Assembly (NCBI GenBank): GCA_004558025.1
Contig: SFEG01000008.1
Span: 14,493 to 78,492 of the forward strand
Length of the DNA: 64,000 nt
Origin: Clostridiales bacterium
Lineage (GTDB): Bacteria > Bacillota > Clostridia > Oscillospirales > Oscillospiraceae
Direction: 5' to 3'
The notes under the pieces were generated by a model, which saw nothing but the letters and a program-made list of their open reading frames with translations, searched no databases and was not told the DNA's origin. Positions 8,269 through 15,534 of the stretch are shown one piece after another (within the stretch, counting starts at the first letter, position 1; each line of letters begins with the position of its first letter). A program made the translations under genes and the position numbers.

Positions 8269-8502
8269 ATGGCAGTATTTAAAGACACCCTCGGCAAGGA
8301 TTTTCTGGAGAAGTATGACGGCGTAGAGCTTTTCAAGGAGTTCACTCCCGGCATAGCAAAGCTCCCCAAGCTTATGTATAAGCCCTATTACAATAAGAAG
8401 GCCGGCGACGTTGTCGAGACTTGCATCAAGCTCGGCCGCTGCACCGCAGAGGAAGCCGCAGCTCTCGAGAAGGCATTCAACGAGCGCTACGCAGACAAGT
8501 AA
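8269..8502 (+). CDS. Small conserved-looking protein of unknown family, copy A
   Basis: A 77-residue soluble protein with a good ribosome binding site (AAAGGAG) ahead of its ATG. It contains the pattern GVELFKEFTPGIAKLPKLMYKPYYNKK followed by a helix rich in Glu and Ala near the C terminus. The next small gene (8575-8784) encodes a clearly related protein, aligning over the whole length as ELxxxxxPxLxxxPxxxxYKK..G. No catalytic motif or membrane segment is visible. A terminator separates the two copies but weak read-through may join them. I do not recognise the family. Confidence 0.8.
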   Translation: MAVFKDTLGKDFLEKYDGVELFKEFTPGIAKLPKLMYKPYYNKKAGDVVETCIKLGRCTAEEAAALEKAFNERYADK

Positions 8503-8519
8503 TAAAATTGTAGAATAAA

Positions 8520-8546
8520 GCCCTGCCCATCAGGCAGGGCTTTTTT
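8520..8546 (+). terminator. Terminator between the two small-protein genes
   Basis: GCCCTGCC (8520-8527) and GGCAGGGC (8533-8540) followed by six T residues. The downstream copy therefore has a promoter in the 28 bases between them or depends on read-through. Confidence 0.9.
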
Positions 8547-8574
8547 AAAAGCACCGTTAATAAGGAGGAAGACT

Positions 8575-8784
8575 ATGGATTTCAAAAGCATGACGGTTAA
8601 GGACTTCTTTGAGGTCAACGGAGGAAGAGAGCTGTGCGAGCAGTACGCTCCCAACCTGCTGAAGTATCCCCTCAAGCTGTTTTATAAAAAGACCTGCGGC
8701 GAGATATTCGATCTCGTCACAAGCAAGGGACTTGTCCCGGCCGACAAGGCAGCGGCAATAGAAGCCGCGATAAAGGCGAAATAA
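8575..8784 (+). CDS. Small conserved-looking protein of unknown family, copy B
   Basis: A 69-residue relative of the preceding protein: GGRELCEQYAPNLLKYPLKL then FYKKTCGEIFDLVTSKG matches copy A, and both end in an Ala/Glu/Lys-rich helix. AAGGAGG lies 8 bases before the ATG. The protein is soluble and basic, with two cysteines (near residues 22 and 42) that copy A does not share in the same places. The short spacing and the shared fold suggest a tandem duplication. Function unknown. Confidence 0.8.
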   Translation: MDFKSMTVKDFFEVNGGRELCEQYAPNLLKYPLKLFYKKTCGEIFDLVTSKGLVPADKAAAIEAAIKAK

Positions 8785-8785
8785 T

Positions 8786-8817
8786 AAAAATGTCCGTTCT
8801 AATGAACGGACATTTTT
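8786..8817. terminator. Bidirectional terminator
   Basis: AAAAATGTCCGTTC (8786-8799) and GAACGGACATTTTT (8804-8817) around a TAAT loop, serving the small-protein gene on the plus strand and the SCP2 gene on the minus strand. Confidence 0.92.
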
Positions 8818-8827
8818 ATTCTCAATA

Positions 8828-9235
8828 TTACATGCCGTAGTCCCAGTCGACTGCCTTCTTGGAATCGATGAGGCTCTGGTATACGCCGAGGTGAGCAACT
8901 GCTGCCAGCAGGTTGCCCTTGAGCTTGAACTTGCCCTTTACGAGAGGAGTCTTGGAGTCCCACTCGCCGGTGATGACCTTTGCAAAGTTCTCGTAGGGTC
9001 CGATAACGGTGAAGCTTGCATCGGGAGCAGTATCCTCGCCGAAGCCGCACTTATGATCGACACAGACATTGTCCTGAACGTCAACATAGAACCAGAAGGT
9101 GCTTCCATCGGTGTTGTCGGTCCATATCTCGGTGTAAGTGAAAGTGTTGAGCTTGCCGGGTTTCTTCTCGGAGAACTTGGGCAGAACGTCTGCGCACAGT
9201 TTCTCGAACCATTCCTGGTTAACAGCTTTTGCCAT
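8828..9235 (-). CDS. SCP2 sterol-binding-domain protein
   Basis: A 135-residue single-domain protein of the SCP2/sterol carrier fold, which binds lipids or acyl-CoA in a hydrophobic tunnel. The pattern WFYVDVQDNVCVDHKCGFGEDTAPDASFTV followed by FAKVITGEWDSKTPLVKGKFKLKGNLLAAVAH is the SCP2 core, with the strand pair before the helix-lining KGKxKLKGN motif. The ATG at 9235 has GGAGGAATAATC directly before it, so the 13 residues upstream in frame are not translated. Its promoter lies at 9292-9320. In anaerobes the ligand is unlikely to be a sterol; a fatty acyl compound is a reasonable guess. Confidence 0.85.
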   Translation of the reverse strand: MAKAVNQEWFEKLCADVLPKFSEKKPGKLNTFTYTEIWTDNTDGSTFWFYVDVQDNVCVDHKCGFGEDTAPDASFTVIGPYENFAKVITGEWDSKTPLVKGKFKLKGNLLAAVAHLGVYQSLIDSKKAVDWDYGM

Positions 9236-9291
9236 GATTATTCCTCCTAAAATATTGTGCGTTGCTTTACGCACACCTAAAAAGCTTTTAT

Positions 9292-9320
9292 ATTATAACT
9301 GCGAAAAACGCGAAAATCAA
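9292..9320 (-). promoter_or_regulatory. Promoter of the SCP2 gene
   Basis: On the minus strand TTGATT (9320-9315) and TATAAT (9297-9292) are 17 bases apart. The leader holds a small GTGCGT/ACGCAC hairpin (about 9256-9276) between promoter and ribosome binding site. Confidence 0.75.
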
Positions 9321-9471
9321 GGCAATAAAAGGCAAAAACGGATGTTTGACCAATAAAGTCTAAAATACTTACATTATTAAAAAAATGTTTAGAAAACGAT
9401 GCGATAATGCAGCAACACGAGGCAATAATGCTCTATATCTGATAAGCAATTGTGTAATGTCAATAGTAATA

Positions 9472-9507
9472 AAAATAAGCCGGTGGTCAGTTCCACCGGC
9501 TTATTTT
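9472..9507 (-). terminator. Terminator after ireB
   Basis: AAAATAAGCCGGTGG (9472-9486) and CCACCGGCTTATTTT (9493-9507) form a 15-bp perfect stem with T-rich end on the minus strand, 10 bases after the ireB stop. Confidence 0.88.
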
Positions 9508-9517
9508 GGCTGAAACA

Positions 9518-9763
9518 TCATTCACCGCCGAGGTAATTCGTCAGCAGCTCATGCATGAGTTCATCTCTGTCGATCCTGCATATAAGGCTTCGCGCGTTGT
9601 TGTAATTTGTGATGTACGTCGGATCCTCGGAAAGAATGTATCCGACAAGCTGGTTAATAGGATCATAGCCTTTAACCTTAAGCGAATTGTATACGGACGA
9701 CAGTATTTCACGCATTTCGGTCTTGCTGTCGACGATAGCGAATTTTCTTGTGATGTCTTCCAT
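9518..9763 (-). CDS. ireB: IreB family regulatory phosphoprotein (UPF0297)
   Basis: An 81-residue homologue of IreB, the small protein phosphorylated by the PASTA kinase IreK in enterococci. The family core VYNSLKVKGYDPINQLVGYILSEDPTYITNYNNAR is complete (about residues 24-58), followed by the RDE-x-x-x-ELLTNYL end. ATG at 9763 is chosen because GAGGAG stands 8 bases upstream; an in-frame GTG at 9772 lies within that site. In most Firmicutes ireB precedes ruvX and a DUF1292 gene; here it is monocistronic, with a terminator after it. Confidence 0.93.
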   Translation of the reverse strand: MEDITRKFAIVDSKTEMREILSSVYNSLKVKGYDPINQLVGYILSEDPTYITNYNNARSLICRIDRDELMHELLTNYLGGE

Positions 9764-9874
9764 AATTATCACTCCTCGGTCAAAAATATCTTGCTGCTAT
9801 TATAACCAGTTTATTCTCAATTGTAAAGCAAATATGCGGAAAACCTTGCAAACAAAGCTCGAAATTTGAACTTC

Positions 9875-12577
9875 TTAACGCATTGCCGCGCCGAAATCAC
9901 GCTCAAGCGCCTCCAAAACAGCCTTCATGGTCTCCTCGGCGTGCTCGTCGGTTAGAGTCTGATCGTCGGCTCTGAGCGTCAGTGAGAAGGCGACGGACTT
10001 CATGCCGTCGGCAATGTGCGAGCCGGTGTAGATATCAAACAGTGCACAGCCCTTAAGATACTGGCCGCCGGCCTTTTTGATGCAGTCGATGAGCTTTGCA
10101 ACGGGGATAGATTTATCGCAAACGACGGCGATGTCGCGCGTGACGGCGGGGAACTTGGGCAGCGGCGTGTAAACTGGATCGGGACCGCAGCTGTCCAGAA
10201 GCTTTTCGAGCGAAAGCTCGGCGCAGTAGAGCTCCGCGTCAACGCCGTAGTTTGCGGCGACCAAGGGATGTATCTGACCGAACACGCCGATGCACTCATT
10301 GCCTGCCCAAACGGTCGCGCAGCGGCCGGGGTGGTAGGAGGGATTATCGGTGCAGGCCTCGAAGCGTACATTCTCCGCGCGAAGGTCTTTTATAATAGCC
10401 TCGATAAGACCCTTGACGGAGAAGAAATTGACCTTCGCACCGTAGGTGCCGAGGGTGAGATACTTCTTCTCGATGGCAAGTCCGTCCTTGCCGCCGAGGT
10501 GATAGGTTCTGCCGAGCTCGTAGAGCTTAACCTCCTTGTTGCGGAAGTTGTAGTTGCGGGTGAGTATTTCGAGCATGGACGGCAGAGTGGTCGTGCGCAT
10601 GATGGAGGTGTCCTCGCCCAGAGGGTTGAGGATCTTGAAGCTTGCGCGCTCCGGGGAGTCTGCCGGCATGCGGATCTTGTCGTAATAGGTGGGGGATATG
10701 AAAGAGTAGGTGATTATCTCGTCATAGCCTGCCGCGCGGCACAGAGAGCCCAGGCGCTGCTCAAGGAGCTGTTCGTCCGAGTAGCCGCCGAGGGTGCTCT
10801 CGCCGGAGACCAGCGTGCAGGGGATGTTGTTATAGCCGTAGAAGCGCGCGACTTCTTCCGCGAGGTCAGAGTAGTGGCCGACGTCGCCTCTCCACGATGG
10901 AACGCTTATCGTCTCGCCGTCAACGCCGAACTGCAGACTGCGCAGAATGCCCTTCATCGTCTCGACGGGAACATCGGTGCCTAAAAGCGCGTTTATCTTA
11001 TCCGGGCGCAGTGCGAGCACCGTCTGCTTGGGAACGGAGTTTACTATATCGATAACGCCGTCGACGACCTCACCGGCGCCGAGCAGCTCGACAAGCTCGC
11101 AGGCTCTGTCAACTGCCGGAAGAGTATTCATCGGGTCAAGACCCTTTTCAAACTTTGCCGAAGCCTCGGTGCGCATGCCCAGGGACAGTGCGCCCTTGCG
11201 GATGCAGGTGCCGTCAAAGTTTGCAGACTCAAATACAACGTCAACGGTGTCATCAACGATCTCGCTGTTCTCGCCGCCCATGATGCCGGCAAGGCCGACA
11301 GCGCGTGTGTCGTCGGCGATGACGAGAATATTGGGATTGAGCTTTCTGACATTGCCGTCGAGCGTTGTGAGCTCTTCGCCCTCATTTGCACGGCGCACGA
11401 TTATCCTGCCGCCCTTGACGTAGCGATAGTCGAAGGCGTGCATCGGCTGGCCGTACTCCATCATGACGTAGTTTGTGATATCGACGATGTTGTTTATAGG
11501 CCTTACGCCCATTGCGCGCAGTCTCTCGCGCATCCACTTCGGGGAGGGTGCGATCTTTACGTTGCGCACCATGCGTGCGGTGTATCTCGGACAGAGATCG
11601 GCTGCCGGAGTTTCGACCGACAGAAGCTCGGTGAGAACGCCGTCTGCGCCGCCTTTTACGACGGGGGTGTGAGTCTTGAGCTCCTTGCCGAAGGTAGCCG
11701 CCGCCTCGCGTGCAAGGCCGATGACCGACAGACAGTCGGGGCGGTTGGGAGTTATCTCAAACTCGATGACGTGATCGTCGGCGCCGATGATGGGCTTAAT
11801 GTCGTCGCCGGGCTTTACGCCGTCCTCGTGCAGGACGAATATGCCGTCGGGTATGCAGTGGGGGAACTCGGACTGCTGAGCGTGCAGATCGTCGAGAGTA
11901 CAGATGCTCTCAGACTTCGTATTGTAAGCGACCATATCGCCGGCATGGATGTTCTGGCAGCCGGTCGTGACCGTGACGGCCGCGTCGCCGGTACTCAGCT
12001 CGCACTTCCACAGGTTAACGCCCGCGTTTTCAACGGCGGTGACAGAGGCTGCGATAACCGGCCCGAAGACCTTGTCGCCCGCCGCAATGTCGGTCGGGAT
12101 AGAGGGTTTATCCTTATCAAGAGGATGATAGTCATTTAAAAGCGCAGCGGCGGTGATAACGCCGTAGGGGAAGTCGCGCTCGTCGAGGTCGAGCTCCTTG
12201 AGTGAGCACAGCATACCGTTTGACAGCACGCCTCTGAGCTTGCCCTTGGTTATTTTCTTTCCGCCGGGCAGCAGTGAATTGTGCAGCGCGGCGGGGATGA
12301 TATCGCCTTCGTGGATGTTCCACGCGCCGGTGACTATCTGAACGGGCTCTTCCTGACCGACGTCGATCCGGCAGACCCACATATGGTCAGAATCCGGGTG
12401 CTTTTCCATGGAGAGGATCTTGCCGACGAGAACGTTTTTGATCTCCGCGCCGAGGTCCTCATAGGTCTCGACCTTAGAGCCGGAAAGTGTCATAGCCTCG
12501 GAAAACTCGCGGTCGTCAATATCGCTGACGGAAACGCCGTCAACAAACTCGGTGAGCCATTTTCTGCTTAAATTCAT
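9875..12577 (-). CDS. pheT: Phenylalanyl-tRNA synthetase beta chain, with an extra OB-like domain
   Basis: A 900-residue PheT, about 100 longer than usual. PheT pairs with PheS to charge tRNA-Phe and holds the editing site. Residues 44-135 are the EMAP-type tRNA-binding domain (HPDSDHMWVCRIDVG, GVLSNGMLCSLKEL). Residues about 165-240 look like a second, shorter copy (DKVFGPVIAASV, LWKCELSTGD, VTTGCQNIHAGDMV), inserted before the normal continuation PDGIFVLHEDGV and EITPNRPDCLS (274-284). B3/B4 editing, B5, core and the C-terminal ferredoxin-like anticodon domain (YTPLPKFPAVTRDIAVVCD) follow. It starts 16 bases after pheS and is controlled by the T-box ahead of pheS. Confidence 0.96.
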   Translation of the reverse strand: MNLSRKWLTEFVDGVSVSDIDDREFSEAMTLSGSKVETYEDLGAEIKNVLVGKILSMEKHPDSDHMWVCRIDVGQEEPVQIVTGAWNIHEGDIIPAALHNSLLPGGKKITKGKLRGVLSNGMLCSLKELDLDERDFPYGVITAAALLNDYHPLDKDKPSIPTDIAAGDKVFGPVIAASVTAVENAGVNLWKCELSTGDAAVTVTTGCQNIHAGDMVAYNTKSESICTLDDLHAQQSEFPHCIPDGIFVLHEDGVKPGDDIKPIIGADDHVIEFEITPNRPDCLSVIGLAREAAATFGKELKTHTPVVKGGADGVLTELLSVETPAADLCPRYTARMVRNVKIAPSPKWMRERLRAMGVRPINNIVDITNYVMMEYGQPMHAFDYRYVKGGRIIVRRANEGEELTTLDGNVRKLNPNILVIADDTRAVGLAGIMGGENSEIVDDTVDVVFESANFDGTCIRKGALSLGMRTEASAKFEKGLDPMNTLPAVDRACELVELLGAGEVVDGVIDIVNSVPKQTVLALRPDKINALLGTDVPVETMKGILRSLQFGVDGETISVPSWRGDVGHYSDLAEEVARFYGYNNIPCTLVSGESTLGGYSDEQLLEQRLGSLCRAAGYDEIITYSFISPTYYDKIRMPADSPERASFKILNPLGEDTSIMRTTTLPSMLEILTRNYNFRNKEVKLYELGRTYHLGGKDGLAIEKKYLTLGTYGAKVNFFSVKGLIEAIIKDLRAENVRFEACTDNPSYHPGRCATVWAGNECIGVFGQIHPLVAANYGVDAELYCAELSLEKLLDSCGPDPVYTPLPKFPAVTRDIAVVCDKSIPVAKLIDCIKKAGGQYLKGCALFDIYTGSHIADGMKSVAFSLTLRADDQTLTDEHAEETMKAVLEALERDFGAAMR

Positions 12578-12592
12578 ATCATTTTCCTCCCA

Positions 12593-13618
12593 TCAGAACT
12601 GTTCCAGGAAGCGGACGTCGTTTTCGAATATAAGACGCAGGTCGGAGATCTTGAATCTGCGCATGGCAAGGCGCTCAAGACCCATGCCGAATGCCCAACC
12701 TGTGTACTCCTCACTGTCGATGCCGCTCATCTCGAGTACCTTCGGGTGGATCATGCCTGCGCCGAGGACCTCTATCCAGCCCTCGCCCTTACAGGTGGGG
12801 CAGCCCTTGCCGCCGCACTTGTGGCACTGAACGTCCATCTCGCAGCTGGGCTCGGTGAAAGGGAAGTGGTGCGGTCTGAATCTCGTGACGGTGCCCTCGC
12901 CGAAGAGCTCCTGCATTACAAGGTTCAGCGTGCCCTTGAGGTCTGCCATGGTGACGTTTTTGTCTATGACCATGCCCTCGATCTGATGGAACATCGGCGA
13001 ATGCGTCGCGTCTACCTCGTCCTTACGATATACTCTGCCGGGAGCGATAATGCGGATAGGCAGCTTCATGGTCTCCATCGCACGGACCTGCATGGGGCTG
13101 GTCTGCGAGCGGAGCATGACGCGGCTGTCGGTGTCAAAATAAAAGGTATCCGACCAGTCGCGGGAGGGGTGCCCCTCCTCGGCGTTGAGCTTATCGAAGT
13201 TATATGTCGCAAGCTCGACCTCGGGACCGTCGAGAACGGTAAAGCCCATGCCGACGAAAATGTCCTTTATCTCGTCAAGCGCCTTGTACATCGGGTGCTT
13301 ATGGCCAAGGCGGATATCCTCGCCGGGAACGGTAACATCGACCGTTTCGAGCTCAAGCCTGGTCTCCAGAGCGGCGGCCTCGAGCTTTTTGCGTGTCTCG
13401 TCAATGGCGCTTTCAAGCTCTGCGCGGATCTGGTTTGCAAGCTGACCCATGACGGGGCGCTCCTCGGCCGAGAGCTTGCCCATCTGCTTGAGTATTGCGG
13501 TGAGTTCACCCTTTTTGCCGAGATATTTAACTCTCAGAGCTTCAAGATTTTCGGGACTGTCAGCGTTGAGAATTGCCTTGACGGCGCTTTCTCTGAGCTG
13601 ATTGATCAATGCTTTCAT
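12593..13618 (-). CDS. pheS: Phenylalanyl-tRNA synthetase alpha chain
   Basis: A 341-residue class II synthetase subunit. The N-terminal coiled coil (residues 1-85, RVKYLGKKGELTAILKQMG) contacts tRNA. Motif 2 is in PGRVYRKDEVDATHSPMFHQIEG near 210, and motif 3 is GWAFGMGLERLAM near 310. The FTEPSCEMDVQC segment carries the phenylalanine pocket, and a zinc-like CxxC pair (CHKCGGKGCPTC) follows it. The ATG at 13618 has AAGGAGAGACAC upstream and gives the canonical MKALINQLRE start; a longer in-frame start at 13654 would enter the T-box terminator region. Confidence 0.96.
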   Translation of the reverse strand: MKALINQLRESAVKAILNADSPENLEALRVKYLGKKGELTAILKQMGKLSAEERPVMGQLANQIRAELESAIDETRKKLEAAALETRLELETVDVTVPGEDIRLGHKHPMYKALDEIKDIFVGMGFTVLDGPEVELATYNFDKLNAEEGHPSRDWSDTFYFDTDSRVMLRSQTSPMQVRAMETMKLPIRIIAPGRVYRKDEVDATHSPMFHQIEGMVIDKNVTMADLKGTLNLVMQELFGEGTVTRFRPHHFPFTEPSCEMDVQCHKCGGKGCPTCKGEGWIEVLGAGMIHPKVLEMSGIDSEEYTGWAFGMGLERLAMRRFKISDLRLIFENDVRFLEQF

Positions 13619-13654
13619 TGTGTCTCTCCTTATCTTCAGATCAAAAATAAACAA

Positions 13655-13882
13655 AAAAATAGCCTTACGTCCTCACCGGGACGAAAGACCTGTCTTCCGC
13701 GGTACCACCCTTATTCGATGTTTATCGCACTCAAATGGCTTTAACGGAGCCGCCGCCGGGGATTAGCCGGAGCTCACGGGCGAACTGAATATCCGCATCA
13801 CGGGCGGCTTGCAGCCGATGACCGCCGTTCTCTGAGTGATGCCGCGATATTATCTTCCCGATCGAAGCAATATCTTTATTAC
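13655..13882 (-). promoter_or_regulatory. T-box leader of pheST
   Basis: On the minus strand the conserved T-box sequence AAGGGTGGTACCGCGG lies at 13712-13697. It is followed by a CGTCC/GGACG hairpin (13668-13683) and a run of seven T (13660-13653), the terminator alternative. Upstream, a long stem I region spans about 13720-13880. Uncharged tRNA pairs with the specifier loop and with the T-box bulge to favour antitermination. The downstream genes predict a Phe (UUC) specifier; I could not place the specifier loop with certainty by eye. Confidence 0.93.
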
Positions 13883-13888
13883 TATAGT

Positions 13889-13917
13889 ATTAAAGCCCAC
13901 ATTTTAATAAAAGTCAA
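13889..13917 (-). promoter_or_regulatory. Promoter of the pheST T-box transcript
   Basis: Minus-strand TTGACT (13917-13912) and TTTAAT (13894-13889) with a 17-base spacer, just ahead of the T-box stem I. Confidence 0.75.
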
Positions 13918-13988
13918 GAGCAAATTTGAATAATGTTCGGCCGAAAAGGTTAATAGAATAGAATAAGTAACACTTTCGGAGGTCTAAT

Positions 13989-14531
13989 ATGAAAAGAGTA
14001 TTGCCGTTTATCCTGTGCCTTATCCTGCTGTGCGGCTGTGCCGACGACGGGAAAGGACAGTTTGCAGAATTCGTGAAGATCGTTTCGACGGCGGAGAATA
14101 TATCGTTTTCGGCGCATGTCGCGGCGCAGTATGACGAAAAAACCGCCGAGTTTACCCTCGCGTATGAGCAGACAAAAGACGGCGCATCCATATCGGTCGT
14201 TGAGCCCGAGCTTTTATCCGGCATAAAGGCAAACCTCTCGGGCGAAAGCCTGAGCCTCGAGTACGACGGAGCGATGCTCGATATCGGAACGCTCGACGAT
14301 GCCGAGCTCAGTCCCATGTCGGCTCTGCCGCTTATCGTCCGTGCGATGCGCGAAGGGCACTTGGAGATAAGCTGGATCGAGGCTGATATGCTGGCCGCGC
14401 GCGTCATACCGGCGGACGACTACGTCGTAACGCTGTGGATAGACTCAAACCTCACTCCGTGCAGCGCCGAGATAAGCTATAAGGAAAACACCGTCGTGAG
14501 CGTTGAGATATCCGACTGGGTCGTTTCGTGA
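13989..14531 (+). CDS. Putative lipoprotein of unknown function
   Basis: A 180-residue exported protein. The first 17 residues form a lipoprotein signal: MKRVLPF, a hydrophobic core, and the lipobox LCGC with Cys17 as the lipidated residue. The mature part is acidic and beta-rich, with pieces such as EFTLAYEQTKDG and PCSAEISYKENTVVSVEISDW that recall LolA-like or LppX-like beta sheets, though no named family can be claimed. GGAGG at 13978-13982 precedes the ATG. It is followed by the structured region before mazF and may share its transcript. Confidence 0.8.
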   Translation: MKRVLPFILCLILLCGCADDGKGQFAEFVKIVSTAENISFSAHVAAQYDEKTAEFTLAYEQTKDGASISVVEPELLSGIKANLSGESLSLEYDGAMLDIGTLDDAELSPMSALPLIVRAMREGHLEISWIEADMLAARVIPADDYVVTLWIDSNLTPCSAEISYKENTVVSVEISDWVVS

Positions 14532-14545
14532 GCGCCCCGGTATAA

Positions 14546-14623
14546 AATTCACACCATAGTGGGAGAATATAGTCAGCACCCTACATAAGATGTAGCGGGC
14601 GACTATTATTCGGAGTGTGAATT
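14546..14623 (+). repeat. Nested inverted repeats in front of mazF
   Basis: Three nested perfect arms share one centre: AATTCACAC (14546-14554) with GTGTGAATT (14615-14623), ATAGTC (14569-14574) with GACTAT (14601-14606), and CTACAT (14581-14586) with ATGTAG (14590-14595). The outer right arm touches the GGAG ribosome binding site at 14612-14615, so the folded RNA would mask translation of the toxin gene. Confidence 0.75.
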
Positions 14624-14626
14624 AAA

Positions 14627-14971
14627 TTGAGTATAGTCAAACGTGGAGATATTTTTTACGCTGACCTCAGTCCCGTCGTGGGCTCGGAGCAGGGCGGCAT
14701 GCGCCCCGTGCTCATTGTCCAGAACGACACCGGCAATAAGCACAGCCCTACTGTTATTGCCGCAGCCATAACAAGTCAGACCGGCAAGGCCAGGCTTCCG
14801 ACCCATATAGAGCTAAACGCCCAGAGCGTGGGGCTGACGCGCGACAGCGTGATACTTCTCGAGCAGATACGCACAATCGATAAGTCTCGCCTGCGCGAGC
14901 GCATGGGAAAGCTCGACGATAACACCATGACGAAAGTCGATAACGCCATTGCCGTGAGTTTTGGCTTGTAA
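14627..14971 (+). CDS. mazF: MazF/PemK-type endoribonuclease toxin
   Basis: A 114-residue mRNA interferase of the EndoA (NdoA)/MazF group. VKRGDIFYADLSPVVGSEQGGMRPVLIVQND and TVIAAAITSQTGKARLPTHIEL are family motifs; the active-site Arg (RPVLIVQND) and Thr/Ser (ITSQ) are present. DSVILLEQIRTIDKSRL matches the EndoA group of Firmicutes, usually encoded behind a ribbon-helix-helix antitoxin and alr. Neither stands here: upstream are a lipoprotein gene and a palindromic leader. Start is a TTG, GGAG lies 11 bases before it. A lone toxin implies a distant antitoxin or RNA-level control. Confidence 0.92.
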   Translation: MSIVKRGDIFYADLSPVVGSEQGGMRPVLIVQNDTGNKHSPTVIAAAITSQTGKARLPTHIELNAQSVGLTRDSVILLEQIRTIDKSRLRERMGKLDDNTMTKVDNAIAVSFGL

Positions 14972-14983
14972 TAATACTTCTGC

Positions 14984-15009
14984 GCTCCCCGGGCAGCTGC
15001 TCGGGGAGC
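14984..15009 (+). terminator. Hairpin after mazF, weak terminator or attenuator
   Basis: GCTCCCCG (14984-14991) pairs with CGGGGAGC (15002-15009). Only three T residues follow a few bases later, so partial termination is likely; the next gene's AAGGAGG starts at 15016. Confidence 0.5.
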
Positions 15010-15031
15010 GGGCTTTAAGGAGGACAGGGAC

Positions 15032-15463
15032 ATGCAGAGCCTGCCTGTTTACATAGACGGAAAAAACTGCGGAACGCTTGACATACGTCAAGACGGGCTC
15101 GTAAGCGTTTTCACGGCGCGGTGCGGCATAAAGCCGGTGAAGCCTGTGCGCTTATATCTCTACGGCGGCGGAAAAAGCGCGCTTTTGGGAACAATGCGGC
15201 CGGACGGCTCGGGGATGAGCATAGTTCGCCGCTTTTCCCGCGCAGAGCTCAGAAAACTGCCGGAGAATATCGAATACGCCGCCGACAGACCGATGAGGGA
15301 AAGCGGCGGGAGCGACACTTTGTGGCGACGCGGCAAAATGGGCTGCCTTATTTCGGACGGGCTCATTGCGATACCGGCAGACGAAGCTCGTCTCGGCTGC
15401 GTTTCGGATAGGCTGCGGCGCATAGAGGGGAGAGCGTATTTGATATTTGAAAGAAAAAAGTGA
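15032..15463 (+). CDS. Hypothetical protein
   Basis: A 143-residue soluble protein with a good ribosome binding site (AAGGAGG). The first 70 residues are beta-rich (LPVYIDGKNCGTLDIRQDGLVSVFTARC then PVRLYLYGGGKSALLGTMRPDG), and the pattern repeats weakly in the second half (GLIAIPADE...). RRFSRAELRKLP sits between them. No signal peptide or membrane helix. It may be cotranscribed with mazF through the imperfect hairpin. I do not recognise the family. Confidence 0.7.
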   Translation: MQSLPVYIDGKNCGTLDIRQDGLVSVFTARCGIKPVKPVRLYLYGGGKSALLGTMRPDGSGMSIVRRFSRAELRKLPENIEYAADRPMRESGGSDTLWRRGKMGCLISDGLIAIPADEARLGCVSDRLRRIEGRAYLIFERKK

Positions 15464-15534
15464 TATCTGTGGAAATTTTTCGCCGCTTGTGCTAAGATAC
15501 AGCCATAGTAAACAAAACAATGGAGGTATCGGCT

